Positions 35,141 through 43,336 of a DNA stretch of 45,657 bases are shown one piece after another; within the stretch, counting starts at the first letter, position 1; each line of letters opens with the position of its first letter. The stretch covers positions 1 to 45,657 of the forward strand of contig JAGUVT010000056.1 of NCBI GenBank assembly GCA_020062745.1, read 5' to 3'. The notes under the pieces are model-generated. The model was given only the letters and a program-made list of their open reading frames with translations. It was not told the DNA's origin and made no database searches. The DNA is from Deltaproteobacteria bacterium. Lineage in GTDB: Bacteria > Bacillota > Desulfotomaculia > Desulfotomaculales > JAGUVT01. The position numbers and the translations under genes are program-made.

Positions 35141-35407
35141 ATGATTGATAAGATAGTGGCTGGCATGGCTGGAGTCAGGATTTTATCTGCCGCCATTGAG
35201 TTTACTGCGGCAATGTTGATGCTGAAATTGAACCGGGTGGAGGCGGCTTTTAAGATAAATTCTGTTCTGGCCCTGGTCGGGCCGGTAGTGTTGCTTACGG
35301 TTACTTCGCTGGGGCTGATCGGACTGGTGGGGAAGGTGTCGCCGGCCGGGATGTTCGTTATCCTGGCCGGCGTGGCCCTGATTTTTATCGGGATCAGCCG
35401 GCTTTGA
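35141..35407 (+). CDS. yqhV: YqhV-like membrane protein (DUF2619)
   Basis: An 88-aa protein with three hydrophobic helices. It has MAGVRILSAAIEFTAAMLML, then NSVLALVGPVVLL and a final hydrophobic helix, the pattern of Bacillus YqhV. In Bacillus yqhV lies before the spoIIIA operon; no sporulation operon is seen here. Function unknown. ATG start, ribosome binding site rather far upstream (GGAAGGGG). Confidence 0.7.
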   Translation: MIDKIVAGMAGVRILSAAIEFTAAMLMLKLNRVEAAFKINSVLALVGPVVLLTVTSLGLIGLVGKVSPAGMFVILAGVALIFIGISRL

Positions 35408-35510
35408 GAATATTTTCCGGGAGTCAGCCCGGTCGATGTTCTGGGAATTTTCGTAATTCTTGACGGGATCACTGTTTTTTCTTACAATAAAGTTGCTTTA
35501 ACTTAACGGG

Positions 35511-35630
35511 TCATTGCGGGTCGCCCTCCCGTATCATCGCAGGTCGCCCTCCTGGGTCATTGCGAGCGAAGCGAAGCAATCTCACTCCACCGGAGGGGAT
35601 TGCCACGGGCTAAAGCCCTCGCAATAACGT
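35511..35630. repeat. Dispersed intergenic repeat, copy 3 (several units)
   Basis: TCATTGCGGGTCGCCCTCC, a diverged copy, TCATTGCGAGCGAAGCGAAG followed by CAATCTCACTCC, and GATTGCC with GGGCTAAAGCCCTCGCAAT stand in a row. A compound of at least three family members between yqhV and the Nudix gene. Confidence 0.8.
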
Positions 35631-35688
35631 GGCAGGCGGGATTTTTATTATCTGCTGGCGCCGCAACGTGGCAGGATCGTGACAGGGG

Positions 35689-35739
35689 ACCGTCCCTTTG
35701 TTTGTTCTTGTGCAAACACGAGAACCGTCCCTTTGTTTG
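35689..35739. repeat. 16-bp direct repeat of a second repeat family
   Basis: ACCGTCCCTTTGTTTG at 35689-35704 and 35724-35739, with TGTGCAAACACGAGA between. The complementary sequence GGGACGGTTCTC occurs near 15856, so this is a second dispersed family. Confidence 0.7.
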
Positions 35740-35760
35740 GTTACTTTGTTTGGTTTAAGG

Positions 35761-36285
35761 ATGGTTGAAGTAATGAAACAGCGGTTTTTTTACTGTCCGA
35801 AGTGCGGCGGCCGGCTGGAGTACAGGCCGTGCGGGGAGCGCCGGCGCCTTGTATGCGTTGGGTGCGGTTATGTTTTTTACGAAAACCCGGTTGCCGGCGT
35901 GGCTGCTATTGTGCTGGATGAGCGGCGGCGTGTTTTACTGGGCCGGCGCCGTACCAATTACCGGGGGTTGTGGTGTGTCCCGTGCGGATACGTGGAGTAT
36001 AATGAAGATGTTTACGCTGCGGTAATACGTGAATTTAAAGAAGAAACCGGACTGGATATTGTGGTGGACGGGGTTTTTACCGTGCAGTCCAACTTTCACA
36101 ATCCAGAACAGCATACGGTGGGAATCTGGTTTATGGCGAGAGTGACGGGCGGCCGGATGCAGGCTGCCGACGACCTGGACGAACTGGCCTTCTTTGCCCT
36201 GGATAACCTGCCGCCGCTGGCTTTTACCACTGACCGGATTGTGCTCAACCAGTTAAGGAACGAGCTTAGTCCTTGTATTCTATAG
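35761..36285 (+). CDS. Zinc-ribbon Nudix hydrolase
   Basis: A 174-aa protein. The N-terminal zinc ribbon has Cys12, Cys15, Cys32 and Cys35 (CPKCG...CVGCG) followed by YENP, as in the NADH-pyrophosphatase-type ribbon. The Nudix box GYVEYNEDVYAAVIREFKEE-TG fits G-x5-E-x7-R-E-x2-E-E-x-G exactly, so it should hydrolyse a nucleoside diphosphate linked to another group. It lacks the N-terminal domain of NudC, so NADH is possible but not certain as substrate. ATG 35761 is chosen; the upstream frame lies in repeat DNA. Its last 20 bp overlap the convergent gene. Confidence 0.88.
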   Translation: MVEVMKQRFFYCPKCGGRLEYRPCGERRRLVCVGCGYVFYENPVAGVAAIVLDERRRVLLGRRRTNYRGLWCVPCGYVEYNEDVYAAVIREFKEETGLDIVVDGVFTVQSNFHNPEQHTVGIWFMARVTGGRMQAADDLDELAFFALDNLPPLAFTTDRIVLNQLRNELSPCIL

Positions 36286-37033
36286 GTAATTTGGCAACGG
36301 TGCCGGGAATATTTTTTTGCTTTGAAAGAGCGCTTGCTTCTTTAAACAAGTCAACGTCTCTCTCGTCCAAGGCTTTTTTTGTATAAATAACCACACTCTC
36401 ATATTTCTGATAGAGATCGTAAATCAACAGATAAGCCATATAATCGTCATAATAGTTGTTCCCGTTATAATAAGCTGCAAAAACGTTCGTGTTTCTGAAA
36501 ACCGGCTCCCTTTTTTCAAACTTCCGAATGGCTTTTTTCAACTCGATGCGCCATTCGCTTGATGAGATGTTTCCTGATTTTTCTGCTAAAATCAGTTTGT
36601 TATTAATCTGATTTATGGTGGCTATTGTTTCCTTTGTAAAAGACCGGAAATCGGAAAAAGCGTTTACCAGTACTTTTTCTTCCGCCTCGCTCAGCACCTC
36701 TGTGCCGGTGACTGTTGCCGAAGAAAATTCGCCTTTAACCTCTCCCTGATCAGTGTATTCGGGTGTATTATATTCGGAATTGCTGCTTCCTGAGGGAAGG
36801 GGCTTTCCTTCCCCTTTTCTTTCCCTGCGCTCCGCAGCTGCTTGTTTGGCATAATCTTCTAAAATAATGTTCTCGGTTTTATCCGCCGGTGATAATAAAA
36901 CCAGGGCCGTGTCAAGAACAAAAAGAATGAGAAATAAAGAGGCTAGAAATAAAATAATTTTTTTCCCTTTTTTGATACTGAACCCGGCGTTTAACCCGGC
37001 TGCTTGAATTTCTTCCGGGGGGAAATCTCTCAT
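36266..37033 (-). CDS. Membrane-anchored protein of unknown function
   Basis: About 255 aa from ATG 37033 (AAGGTG upstream). A short cytoplasmic N-terminus is followed by one hydrophobic helix (residues about 26-48, IILFLASLFLILFVLDTALVLL). Next is a polar, Ser/Glu-rich linker, then a helical domain with ERRERKGEG, FRSFTKETIATINQINNKL, and a Tyr/Asn-rich segment (AAYYNGNNYYDDYMAYLL). Predicted to be anchored facing outward. No family recognised. Its 3' end overlaps the Nudix gene by 20 bp. Codon use is more AT-rich than its neighbours, a possible sign of transfer. Confidence 0.65.
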   Translation of the reverse strand: MRDFPPEEIQAAGLNAGFSIKKGKKIILFLASLFLILFVLDTALVLLSPADKTENIILEDYAKQAAAERRERKGEGKPLPSGSSNSEYNTPEYTDQGEVKGEFSSATVTGTEVLSEAEEKVLVNAFSDFRSFTKETIATINQINNKLILAEKSGNISSSEWRIELKKAIRKFEKREPVFRNTNVFAAYYNGNNYYDDYMAYLLIYDLYQKYESVVIYTKKALDERDVDLFKEASALSKQKNIPGTVAKLPIEYKD

Positions 37034-37190
37034 TTTAATCACCTTATATTTTTAAATTAAGTGATTGTTTTGCCCTGTCCACTTAAGATATATTTAACAT
37101 CCGGAAAAGATTATCACTCTTTTGGCGGCACTACCATTAAAAATTGAGCGCTGGGAGAGTGCCGGAACCACTGCTGCCGCCGGTAAAAAA

Positions 37191-37217
37191 GAAGCCAGCC
37201 GCGCGGGGCTGGTTTTT
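37191..37217. terminator. Bidirectional intrinsic terminator
   Basis: CCAGCC (37195-37200) pairs with GGCTGG (37207-37212), extended by a G-U and A-T pairs to about 9-10 bp. It has TTTTT on the plus strand and TTCTTTTTT on the minus strand. Ends the minus-strand gene at 37271-38323. Confidence 0.75.
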
Positions 37218-37222
37218 ATAGT

Positions 37223-37248
37223 AATCATTGCCAGCGAAGCGATCCCCT
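37223..37248. repeat. Dispersed intergenic repeat, copy 4 (short)
   Basis: ATCATTGCCAGCGAAGCGAT is a diverged, shortened member of the TCATTGCGAG...GAAGCAATC family, next to the terminator. The rest of the 37034-37270 gap has no other feature I can support. Confidence 0.6.
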
Positions 37249-37270
37249 TGAGCCTTTTAAAGGTATATCG

Positions 37271-38323
37271 CTAAGGTTTGGGGACGCTGTCCACCTGGTT
37301 GAAATCGTACAGGTCGACGCTGCCGGTATAGCCGGTCTTCACGTCTTCCACAATATATTCGCCGGTAAGCTCAAATTTTTGAATCACGAAGTCCGCTTTC
37401 CGGATCGTTAAATCGCATACCAGCTTCCGTTTCAGGTCCGGAAAACCGCTTTCCTCGGGCGGGGTTTCCGCCAGAAGCTTGTCGGCGTCGATGGTTGCCC
37501 GTACCCCGCAGGATTCGGCGCTGTTTGCCGTAAAGCTGATAATGCCGCCCATTTCCTTGATCCTTTTCATGACGGCCGCCGGGTACTGGTCACCGATCAT
37601 GTCGTGCACATCGTCCAGCAGGACAAAGCTGAAGGACTCGTTCTCCACCCAGCCGCCGCCGTCATTGACCAGGAACACTTTCCCGTTGGTCCACATTTCC
37701 ATGGTTATAGGCCCTTCCGGCGGGTTGCCGGACATTTTCAGCCTGGTGGCCCCGGCCTTGGCCGCGCCCTCTATGGCTATCCGCACCGGGTCGCCCACAC
37801 CGGTATTGGCTTCGATGGTTCCCTTAAACCGGGTGCCGTCCAGGCCGGCTGTGGCGGTCAGGGACTTTTCCAGCACCTGCTCGGGAGTCAGCCCGTTGTC
37901 TTCTTCCTGCTTGTTGATGATTACCGTGCGGGTCTCCCCGTTCCAGTCCACCTGGGCGTCCAGGGACTCGCTCACCACCCGCACCGGCACCATGGTCCGG
38001 TCGGAAACGATCTGGGCCGGCACGTCCATCTTGAGTGTCTGGCCATTTTTGGTGTAATTCGTATTGTCAATGGTCAAAATGACGGTGTTGCCGCTTTTTT
38101 TAACAGTAACCTGCCGGCTGGCCCCGTCCCAGCCCACTTCGGCGCCGAATCCCTCGGCGATGGCCCGCACCGGTACCAGCGTGCGGCCGTCGATGATGAC
38201 CGGGTCCACGTCGGTGGCCAGCCTGGCGCCGTTAATCTGGATCTTTACCGGCCCGGCGGCGGCTGCCGGCAGCACGGCCAGGCTTAAAGCGAGCAAGACG
38301 GCCAAAAACAACTTTTTGAACAT
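37271..38323 (-). CDS. Secreted copper-amine-oxidase-N (stalk) domain protein
   Basis: About 350 aa from ATG 38323, eight bases after GGAGGTG. A signal peptide (MFKKLFLAVLLALSLAVLPAA) is followed by two copper amine oxidase N-terminal-like repeats. These share the pattern (I/V)xxRTLVPVRAIAEGFGAEVxWD and DRTMVPVRVVSESLDAQVDWN. A C-terminal domain of about 200 residues follows (GTRFKGTIEANTGVG, EMWTNGKVFLVND), resembling LolA-like or DUF6612-type beta folds. Such proteins are exported and abundant in Clostridia; despite the name there is no enzyme domain. Role probably at the cell surface; ligand unknown. Confidence 0.82.
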   Translation of the reverse strand: MFKKLFLAVLLALSLAVLPAAAAGPVKIQINGARLATDVDPVIIDGRTLVPVRAIAEGFGAEVGWDGASRQVTVKKSGNTVILTIDNTNYTKNGQTLKMDVPAQIVSDRTMVPVRVVSESLDAQVDWNGETRTVIINKQEEDNGLTPEQVLEKSLTATAGLDGTRFKGTIEANTGVGDPVRIAIEGAAKAGATRLKMSGNPPEGPITMEMWTNGKVFLVNDGGGWVENESFSFVLLDDVHDMIGDQYPAAVMKRIKEMGGIISFTANSAESCGVRATIDADKLLAETPPEESGFPDLKRKLVCDLTIRKADFVIQKFELTGEYIVEDVKTGYTGSVDLYDFNQVDSVPKP

Positions 38324-38477
38324 AAAAAGCACCTCCAAAAAATTTATTGGTTTAATGGTTTGGCCTTTAAGAAGAATTTTTCCTGCAAATAAATGATATT
38401 TAAAGAAAATTAATGTTTTTTTAACATATTTAACAATTATATCGTCGTTCTTTGGCTCTCACCTCCTTCCTGGCGCG

Positions 38478-39734
38478 TCACTTCACATTGTATCCCGAAA
38501 GCATACCGGCCACCATTCCCCAGGCCACAAAGCCGACCATCCCGGCCAGGGTCAGGATCAGGAAGGGTTCCAGGCTGGAGTTTAACTTTTTGATGTAAGA
38601 CTCCAGGATATCCTTGTGGATGTTTCCCACCCTGACCAGGGACGCGTCCAGGTTTCCGGTTTCCTCCCCCACTTTTACCATGCTGCCCACCATCGGCGTA
38701 AAAATATGGCCGGCCTGGGCGATCGGGTCGGCCAGCCCTTCTCCCAGCAGAATATTGCCGATAAAGTTGTCGATGGCGTCGCGCACCGCCAGGTTGGCAA
38801 TGGTGTTCTGGGTGGTGCGCAGGGATTCCACGATGCCCACCCCGCTGCCGATCAGCAGGGAAAGGGTCTTGGCAAACTGGACGATCATGGAATACCTGAT
38901 GATGAATCCGAAAAACGGCAGGCGCATCATGTAGAGGTCCATGTAGTACCGTGCCCGCCGCACCCGGTAAAGCAAAATCCCGCTGCTGGCGGCAGCCAGG
39001 ACGGCCAGGCCGATATCTTTTAAGTGGCCGGAAACCAGATTGGCGGCGGTGACCAGGATTCTGGTGTTCCAGGGCAGCTCGCCCCCCATCATCTCCAGGA
39101 AGGGGATGATGCGCGGGATGACGAAGCCCACCATGAAGCCGATGACGAAAATCGTGGCCGAAAACACCACTGCCGGGTAAATCAAGCTGGTGATGAGCTG
39201 CCCTTTCAGGGCGGCCCTTTCCTCCAGGTAGCCGGCAATTTGTTCGATGGAGGTGTCCAGCAAACCGCTGGTTTCCCCGGTCCTGACCGTGGTGGTGATG
39301 GCGGGCGGGAAAACTTTGGGGAACTTCTCCATCGCGTCGCTTAAAGCGTTACCGCCCTCCACCTCTTCCCGCACTTTCTGCAGGGTGAATTTAAGTTTCC
39401 GGTTTTTAGTCTGCCTTTCTAAAATGGCAAGGCTGGACACCACCGAAACACCGGCTTCGATCAGGGCCGCCATTTGCCTCAAGGTCAGGATGACGTCGCC
39501 CTGCTTGACGTTGCTTATTTTAATCAGCAGGTCGTTTAAGCTAAAAGTAAATCCCGGGGACGGCCGTTCCAGCGCGTCGTCGTCCGCGGGCGGGGCGGCA
39601 CTTTCCTGCAGGGCGGTGATGGCCAGGCCGCTTTCTCTCAATTGGGCGGAAGCTGCCGCCATGCTCTCGCTTTCCAGCGTTCCGCCGATTGTTTTGTTGT
39701 TTTTATCTACTGCCTGGTAGCGGTACTGCGGCAT
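38478..39734 (-). CDS. pilC: PilC, type IV pilus inner-membrane platform protein
   Basis: A 418-aa GspF/PilC-family protein. It begins MPQYRYQAVDKNNKTIGGTLE, the usual start. Two tandem GspF domains follow, each with FP..(F/V)...V..GE.(S/T)G.L: KFPKVFPPAITTTVRTGETSGLLD and FTPMVGSMVKVGEETGNLD. Three long hydrophobic helices are present. It anchors the pilus motor proteins and helps polymerise pilin. ATG after AGGAGATAA; 10 bp after pilB. No pilin gene lies downstream in the window; the 154 bp after it (38324-38477) hold only AT-rich sequence. Confidence 0.93.
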   Translation of the reverse strand: MPQYRYQAVDKNNKTIGGTLESESMAAASAQLRESGLAITALQESAAPPADDDALERPSPGFTFSLNDLLIKISNVKQGDVILTLRQMAALIEAGVSVVSSLAILERQTKNRKLKFTLQKVREEVEGGNALSDAMEKFPKVFPPAITTTVRTGETSGLLDTSIEQIAGYLEERAALKGQLITSLIYPAVVFSATIFVIGFMVGFVIPRIIPFLEMMGGELPWNTRILVTAANLVSGHLKDIGLAVLAAASSGILLYRVRRARYYMDLYMMRLPFFGFIIRYSMIVQFAKTLSLLIGSGVGIVESLRTTQNTIANLAVRDAIDNFIGNILLGEGLADPIAQAGHIFTPMVGSMVKVGEETGNLDASLVRVGNIHKDILESYIKKLNSSLEPFLILTLAGMVGFVAWGMVAGMLSGYNVK

Positions 39735-39744
39735 TTTTTATCTC

Positions 39745-41409
39745 CTACCGTTCTAGAGTAACCCTAAGGATTTCGGAAACCGAGGTTTCGCCCCGGCGTA
39801 CTTTTAATAGCCCGTCTTCCCGCAGGGTGCGCATGTTGTTCCGGATGGCGTATTCCCTGAGCAGTTGGGGGTTCGAGCCCTGTGCTACCAGTTTTCTAAA
39901 CCCGCTGTCGATGTTGAGAAGCTCGAAAATCCCGATCCGGCCCCGGTACCCGGTTCCGTCGCAGGACGGGCAGCCGTCGCTGATATAAAAAACTTCCTGC
40001 CGGTCCGGGGCGATTCCCAGCGCCTCCAGTTCTTCCGGGTGCGGTTCGTAAGACCGGCGGCAATGGGGGCAGAGGAGGCGCACCAGCCGCTGGGCCAGCA
40101 CGGCCAGCGTTGTGGTGTTCACCAGGAACGGCTCGCAGCCCATCTCCAAAAGGCGCGTAATAGTGCTGGTCGCGTCATTGGTGTGCAGGGTGGAGAGCAC
40201 CAGGTGGCCCGTCAGCGCCGCATGCAGGGCCAGGCGCGCCGTTTCGCCGTCCCTGATCTCGCCCACCATGATGATGTCGGGGTCCTGGCGCAGGATGGAG
40301 CGCAGGGCCACCCCGTAGTTGTATTTATTGGAAGTGTGGTCCACCTGGGTCTGGACGACGCCGCTGATCTGCATCTCCACCGGGTCTTCGATGGTGACAA
40401 TATTGAGCGTGTCCGAGCGCAGGTAGTGGATGGCCGCGTACAGGGTGGTGGTTTTGCCGCTGCCGGCTGGTCCGGTGGTCAGAATAATGCCGTTCGGCGA
40501 GGCCAGCGCGACGCGCAGGGATTCCAGGGTGTCCGGCTCCATCCCAAGTTTTTCCAGTAGCAGAAGCTGTTCCTGGGCCGGCAGCAGCCGGAGCATCATC
40601 TTTTCGCCGTGGCTGCAGGGGAGGGTGGCCACCCGGGAGCTTACGGACAGGGTCTGGCCGCCGGATTCGTACTGAAACAGAAAGCCCCCGTCCTGGGGCG
40701 CCCGCCGGTCGGCGATATTCATTCCGGCCAGCACCTTTAAGCGGGAGATAACGAGGGGGGCGGCGTGGGCGGGAAGCCGGTCGACGGTGCGCAAGATGCC
40801 GTCCACCCGCAGCCGGACGCGTAAAGAATCGGCGCCGGGCTCCAGGTGGATGTCGGACGCTCCCCGGGAAACGGCCCGTCTGATAATCTGTTCCACCATT
40901 TTGACGATGTTTGGGGCGGCTATTTCCGTTTCGGCCGGTTCCACCGCCGCCGGCTGGGCCGGCACGGCGGCCGTGTCTCCGCTCCCGTAAACCTGCTGCT
41001 GGGCCAGGGCCAGTTCGTGCGGACTCATCATGACAAACTGCAGGTTCTTGCCGATGGTCCGGCGCAGGTTTTCTACCACCTGGCCGGGCAGGGGCGCGCT
41101 GGTGGCCAGGGTCAGGGTGTTCTGTCCGTTTAAGGATATCGGCACGAGATTATACCGGCGGGCAATCGGCTGGGGCAGCAAGGAAGACGTATCGGGCCGG
41201 ACCTCGAAATGTCCGATCTCCAGATAGCCCATGCCGAAAAAATCGGCCAACAGCGAGGACAGTTGGGATTCGCTGAGAAGGCCCTGCCTGACCAGGACCT
41301 GGCCCAGTTTCTCCTGCGAGCCCCGCTGGAGACGCAAGACGTTTTTTAATTCCTCGGCGGTGAGCACACCCTGCTCCACCAGGTATTCTCCAAGCCTTGC
41401 CTTCGGCAC
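39745..41409 (-). CDS. pilB: PilB, type IV pilus extension ATPase
   Basis: A 554-aa GspE-family ATPase. An MshEN-type N-terminal domain (LGEYLVEQGVLTAEEL, then LGQVLVRQGLLSESQL) is followed by the secretion-ATPase core. The core has GPAGSGKTTTLYAAI (Walker A near residue 313), the Asp box around TIEDPVE, GEIRDGETA (Walker B) and TLHTNDA. The tetracysteine zinc motif CPHC...CPSC is in the C-terminal part. MshEN domains often bind cyclic-di-GMP; whether this one does is not shown. GTG start, 1 bp after the pilT stop. Confidence 0.95.
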   Translation of the reverse strand: MPKARLGEYLVEQGVLTAEELKNVLRLQRGSQEKLGQVLVRQGLLSESQLSSLLADFFGMGYLEIGHFEVRPDTSSLLPQPIARRYNLVPISLNGQNTLTLATSAPLPGQVVENLRRTIGKNLQFVMMSPHELALAQQQVYGSGDTAAVPAQPAAVEPAETEIAAPNIVKMVEQIIRRAVSRGASDIHLEPGADSLRVRLRVDGILRTVDRLPAHAAPLVISRLKVLAGMNIADRRAPQDGGFLFQYESGGQTLSVSSRVATLPCSHGEKMMLRLLPAQEQLLLLEKLGMEPDTLESLRVALASPNGIILTTGPAGSGKTTTLYAAIHYLRSDTLNIVTIEDPVEMQISGVVQTQVDHTSNKYNYGVALRSILRQDPDIIMVGEIRDGETARLALHAALTGHLVLSTLHTNDATSTITRLLEMGCEPFLVNTTTLAVLAQRLVRLLCPHCRRSYEPHPEELEALGIAPDRQEVFYISDGCPSCDGTGYRGRIGIFELLNIDSGFRKLVAQGSNPQLLREYAIRNNMRTLREDGLLKVRRGETSVSEILRVTLER

Positions 41410-41410
41410 C

Positions 41411-42607
41411 TTACCTTGCGCCTCCCTGCCGCAGCACTTTTACCACCGGGTTTACTCCCGTTTTTGCCCCCGGATTTACCCCCGGTTTTACACCCGGCCT
41501 CACTCCCGGGTTTGACCCCGTGCCCGCCCTCGTATTCTCCGCTTCCCGGGAACCCAGCCTTTCCTCAATTAAAGAGGGACTTTTGGCTGACTTGAGCGCC
41601 GTTTCAAAGTCGATCAGGCCGGACTTGTGAAGTTCGATCAGGGACTGCTCCATGGTCTGCATGCCCAGTTTGGAGCCGGTTTCTAAAGACATGTAGATAT
41701 GTTCCTGCTTGCCGAGCCGGATCAGGTTGCTGATGGCCGGCGTTACCAGCATGAACTCCGAGGCCAGAGCGCGTCCCGCCCTGTCGGCCCTGGTGAGAAG
41801 CTGCTGGGAAATAACAGCTTTTAAAGAGACCGAAAGCTGCTGCCGGATCTGCATCTGTTCCTCCGGCGTGAAGACGCCGATCATCCGGGTGATGGAAGAG
41901 GTTGCGTCGCGCGAGTGCAGGGTGGAAAAAACCAGGTGGCCGGTTTCGGCCGCCATGATGGCGGTTCTGATGGTATCCAGGTCTCTCATTTCGCCCACCA
42001 GGATCACGTCCGGGTCGGCCCGCAGCGCCCCCCGCAGGGCGTCGGGAAAAGAAGGAACGTCGGTGTACAGTTCCCGCTGGTTGATCAGGCTTTCTTTATT
42101 ATAGTGGACGTATTCAATCGGATCCTCGATGGTGATGATGTTGCGCCTGGAGGTCGCGTTGATCAAGTTGATCAGCGAGGCCAGGGTGGTGGATTTACCG
42201 CTGCCGGTGGCGCCGGTAACCAGCACCAGCCCCATTTTCATGTCGGCCAGTTGGCTTACGGCCGGCGGCAGGCCGAGCGCTTCCAGGCCGGGGATGTCGT
42301 CCGCCAGCCGGCGGATGGCGCCGGTCAAATACCCTTTCTGGTAGTAAATGTTTACCCGGAAGCGGCCGGCGCCGGTATAGCTGACGGCCAGGTCTACCGA
42401 CTTTCTTTCCTCCAGCACCTCCCGGTGGCGCGGAGTCAGCAACTGGTAGCAGAGATCCCTTACTTCCTCCGCGGTCAGCGGCTGGTTGCCGGCGGTTTCC
42501 AGCATGCCGTTTACCCGGTAGATGGGCGGTGTATTGAAGGCCAGGTGGAGGTCCGAAGCATTGCGCAGGCTGGCCTCCCGCAGCAGTTCCTCAATGGAAT
42601 GGAACAA
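41411..42607 (-). CDS. pilT: PilT, type IV pilus retraction ATPase, with Pro-Gly-rich tail
   Basis: A 398-aa retraction ATPase. Core motifs: RNASDLHLA at the start, GATGSGKSTTLASLI (Walker A near residue 132), TIEDPIEYVH, GEMRDLDTI, TLHSRDA. The PilT AIRNLIR-type motif appears as AISNLIRLGK. Beyond the usual end (about 350 residues) there is an unusual tail of about 45 residues made of repeats like PGV-(R/K/N) (nt 41441-41520). TTG start with GGAGG eight bases upstream. Precedes pilB directly. Confidence 0.94.
   Translation of the reverse strand: MFHSIEELLREASLRNASDLHLAFNTPPIYRVNGMLETAGNQPLTAEEVRDLCYQLLTPRHREVLEERKSVDLAVSYTGAGRFRVNIYYQKGYLTGAIRRLADDIPGLEALGLPPAVSQLADMKMGLVLVTGATGSGKSTTLASLINLINATSRRNIITIEDPIEYVHYNKESLINQRELYTDVPSFPDALRGALRADPDVILVGEMRDLDTIRTAIMAAETGHLVFSTLHSRDATSSITRMIGVFTPEEQMQIRQQLSVSLKAVISQQLLTRADRAGRALASEFMLVTPAISNLIRLGKQEHIYMSLETGSKLGMQTMEQSLIELHKSGLIDFETALKSAKSPSLIEERLGSREAENTRAGTGSNPGVRPGVKPGVNPGAKTGVNPVVKVLRQGGAR
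41441..41520 (-). repeat. Short in-frame tandem repeats encoding the PilT tail
   Basis: Units of about 12-15 bp of the type CCCGG-(G/A/T)-TTTAC-(T/C)C repeat about six times and encode PGV-(R/K/N)-PG. The unit length varies in multiples of three, so the frame is kept. Confidence 0.7.
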
Positions 42608-42622
42608 TATCTTTTCCTCCCT

Positions 42623-43336
42623 TTACAGGGTAATCTTCAGCGTTGTTTCAAACTCGCCGGTTTTCACCATACCCTCTTTGTTTATAGTTGTTTGCGTCTT
42701 TTTCTTTTTGTCGTCTGCCGGCACCTTTACGCTCAGCTCGTCCACGCTGACCACCCAGTTCGTCCGGGAGAGGTCCCGCATGAAACCCACCAGGCCGTCG
42801 TGGCTGCCGTTTACCACCAGGGTGTATTCCTGCCAGGGATAATAAACCGCCGAGGTGACGGTGCCGGGGGCGGCTTCCTCGGCAGCCTTTGTCGCGTCCT
42901 GGCTCCTTCTCTTGGAAGTTTTCTTAGCCGGTTTTTCTTCTTTTTTGGCCCCTTTAATGTCAATGCGCTGCTCAAACTTCAAAAGCTTGAAGATTAAATT
43001 ATTGTTATTGGCCAGGCGGTTGATCTCGGCCATGGCCTGGGTGACGGTCACCTCCTGGCCGGCCTTACGGGTGTTCTGCACGTGTTCCAGTTGCTTTTCC
43101 AGTACGCTGGTATCTTCTTCCAGTTTCTCTAAGTTTTCCTTGGCCTTTTGCGTGCTGGGCGGCACCCCGCCGTGCCGGGCGATTTCTGCGCTTGACCGGG
43201 CCAGTTCCTGCCGTACCTGGCTGAGGGCGGCCCGCGCCGGCTTGTAGGCGTAGGTGAGGTAGACGTAAAAACAGCCGATTACCATAAGGGCGGTCAGGGC
43301 GTAAATCTCAATTTTTGTCAGCTTTCGTTTAATCAA
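42623..43336 (-). CDS. pilO: PilO-like type IV pilus alignment protein
   Basis: A 237-aa protein. A short basic N-terminus precedes one membrane helix (IYALTALMVIGCFYVYLTYAY); a coiled coil follows (residues about 35-105). A periplasm-type ferredoxin-like domain comes next with a Lys-rich insertion in it (residues about 128-150: KKEEKPAKKTSKRRSQ). YPWQEYTLVVNGSHDGLVGFMRDLSR is the typical PilO core. TTG start in a TTGA overlap with the PilM/N gene, after GGAGGGAGC. Connects PilM/N to the outer parts of the machine. Confidence 0.85.
   Translation of the reverse strand: MIKRKLTKIEIYALTALMVIGCFYVYLTYAYKPARAALSQVRQELARSSAEIARHGGVPPSTQKAKENLEKLEEDTSVLEKQLEHVQNTRKAGQEVTVTQAMAEINRLANNNNLIFKLLKFEQRIDIKGAKKEEKPAKKTSKRRSQDATKAAEEAAPGTVTSAVYYPWQEYTLVVNGSHDGLVGFMRDLSRTNWVVSVDELSVKVPADDKKKKTQTTINKEGMVKTGEFETTLKITL

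Noticed and set aside
41441-41520. Short regular repeats as a possible CRISPR array
   Set aside because: Units are 12-15 bp with no spacers, and they are in frame inside pilT.
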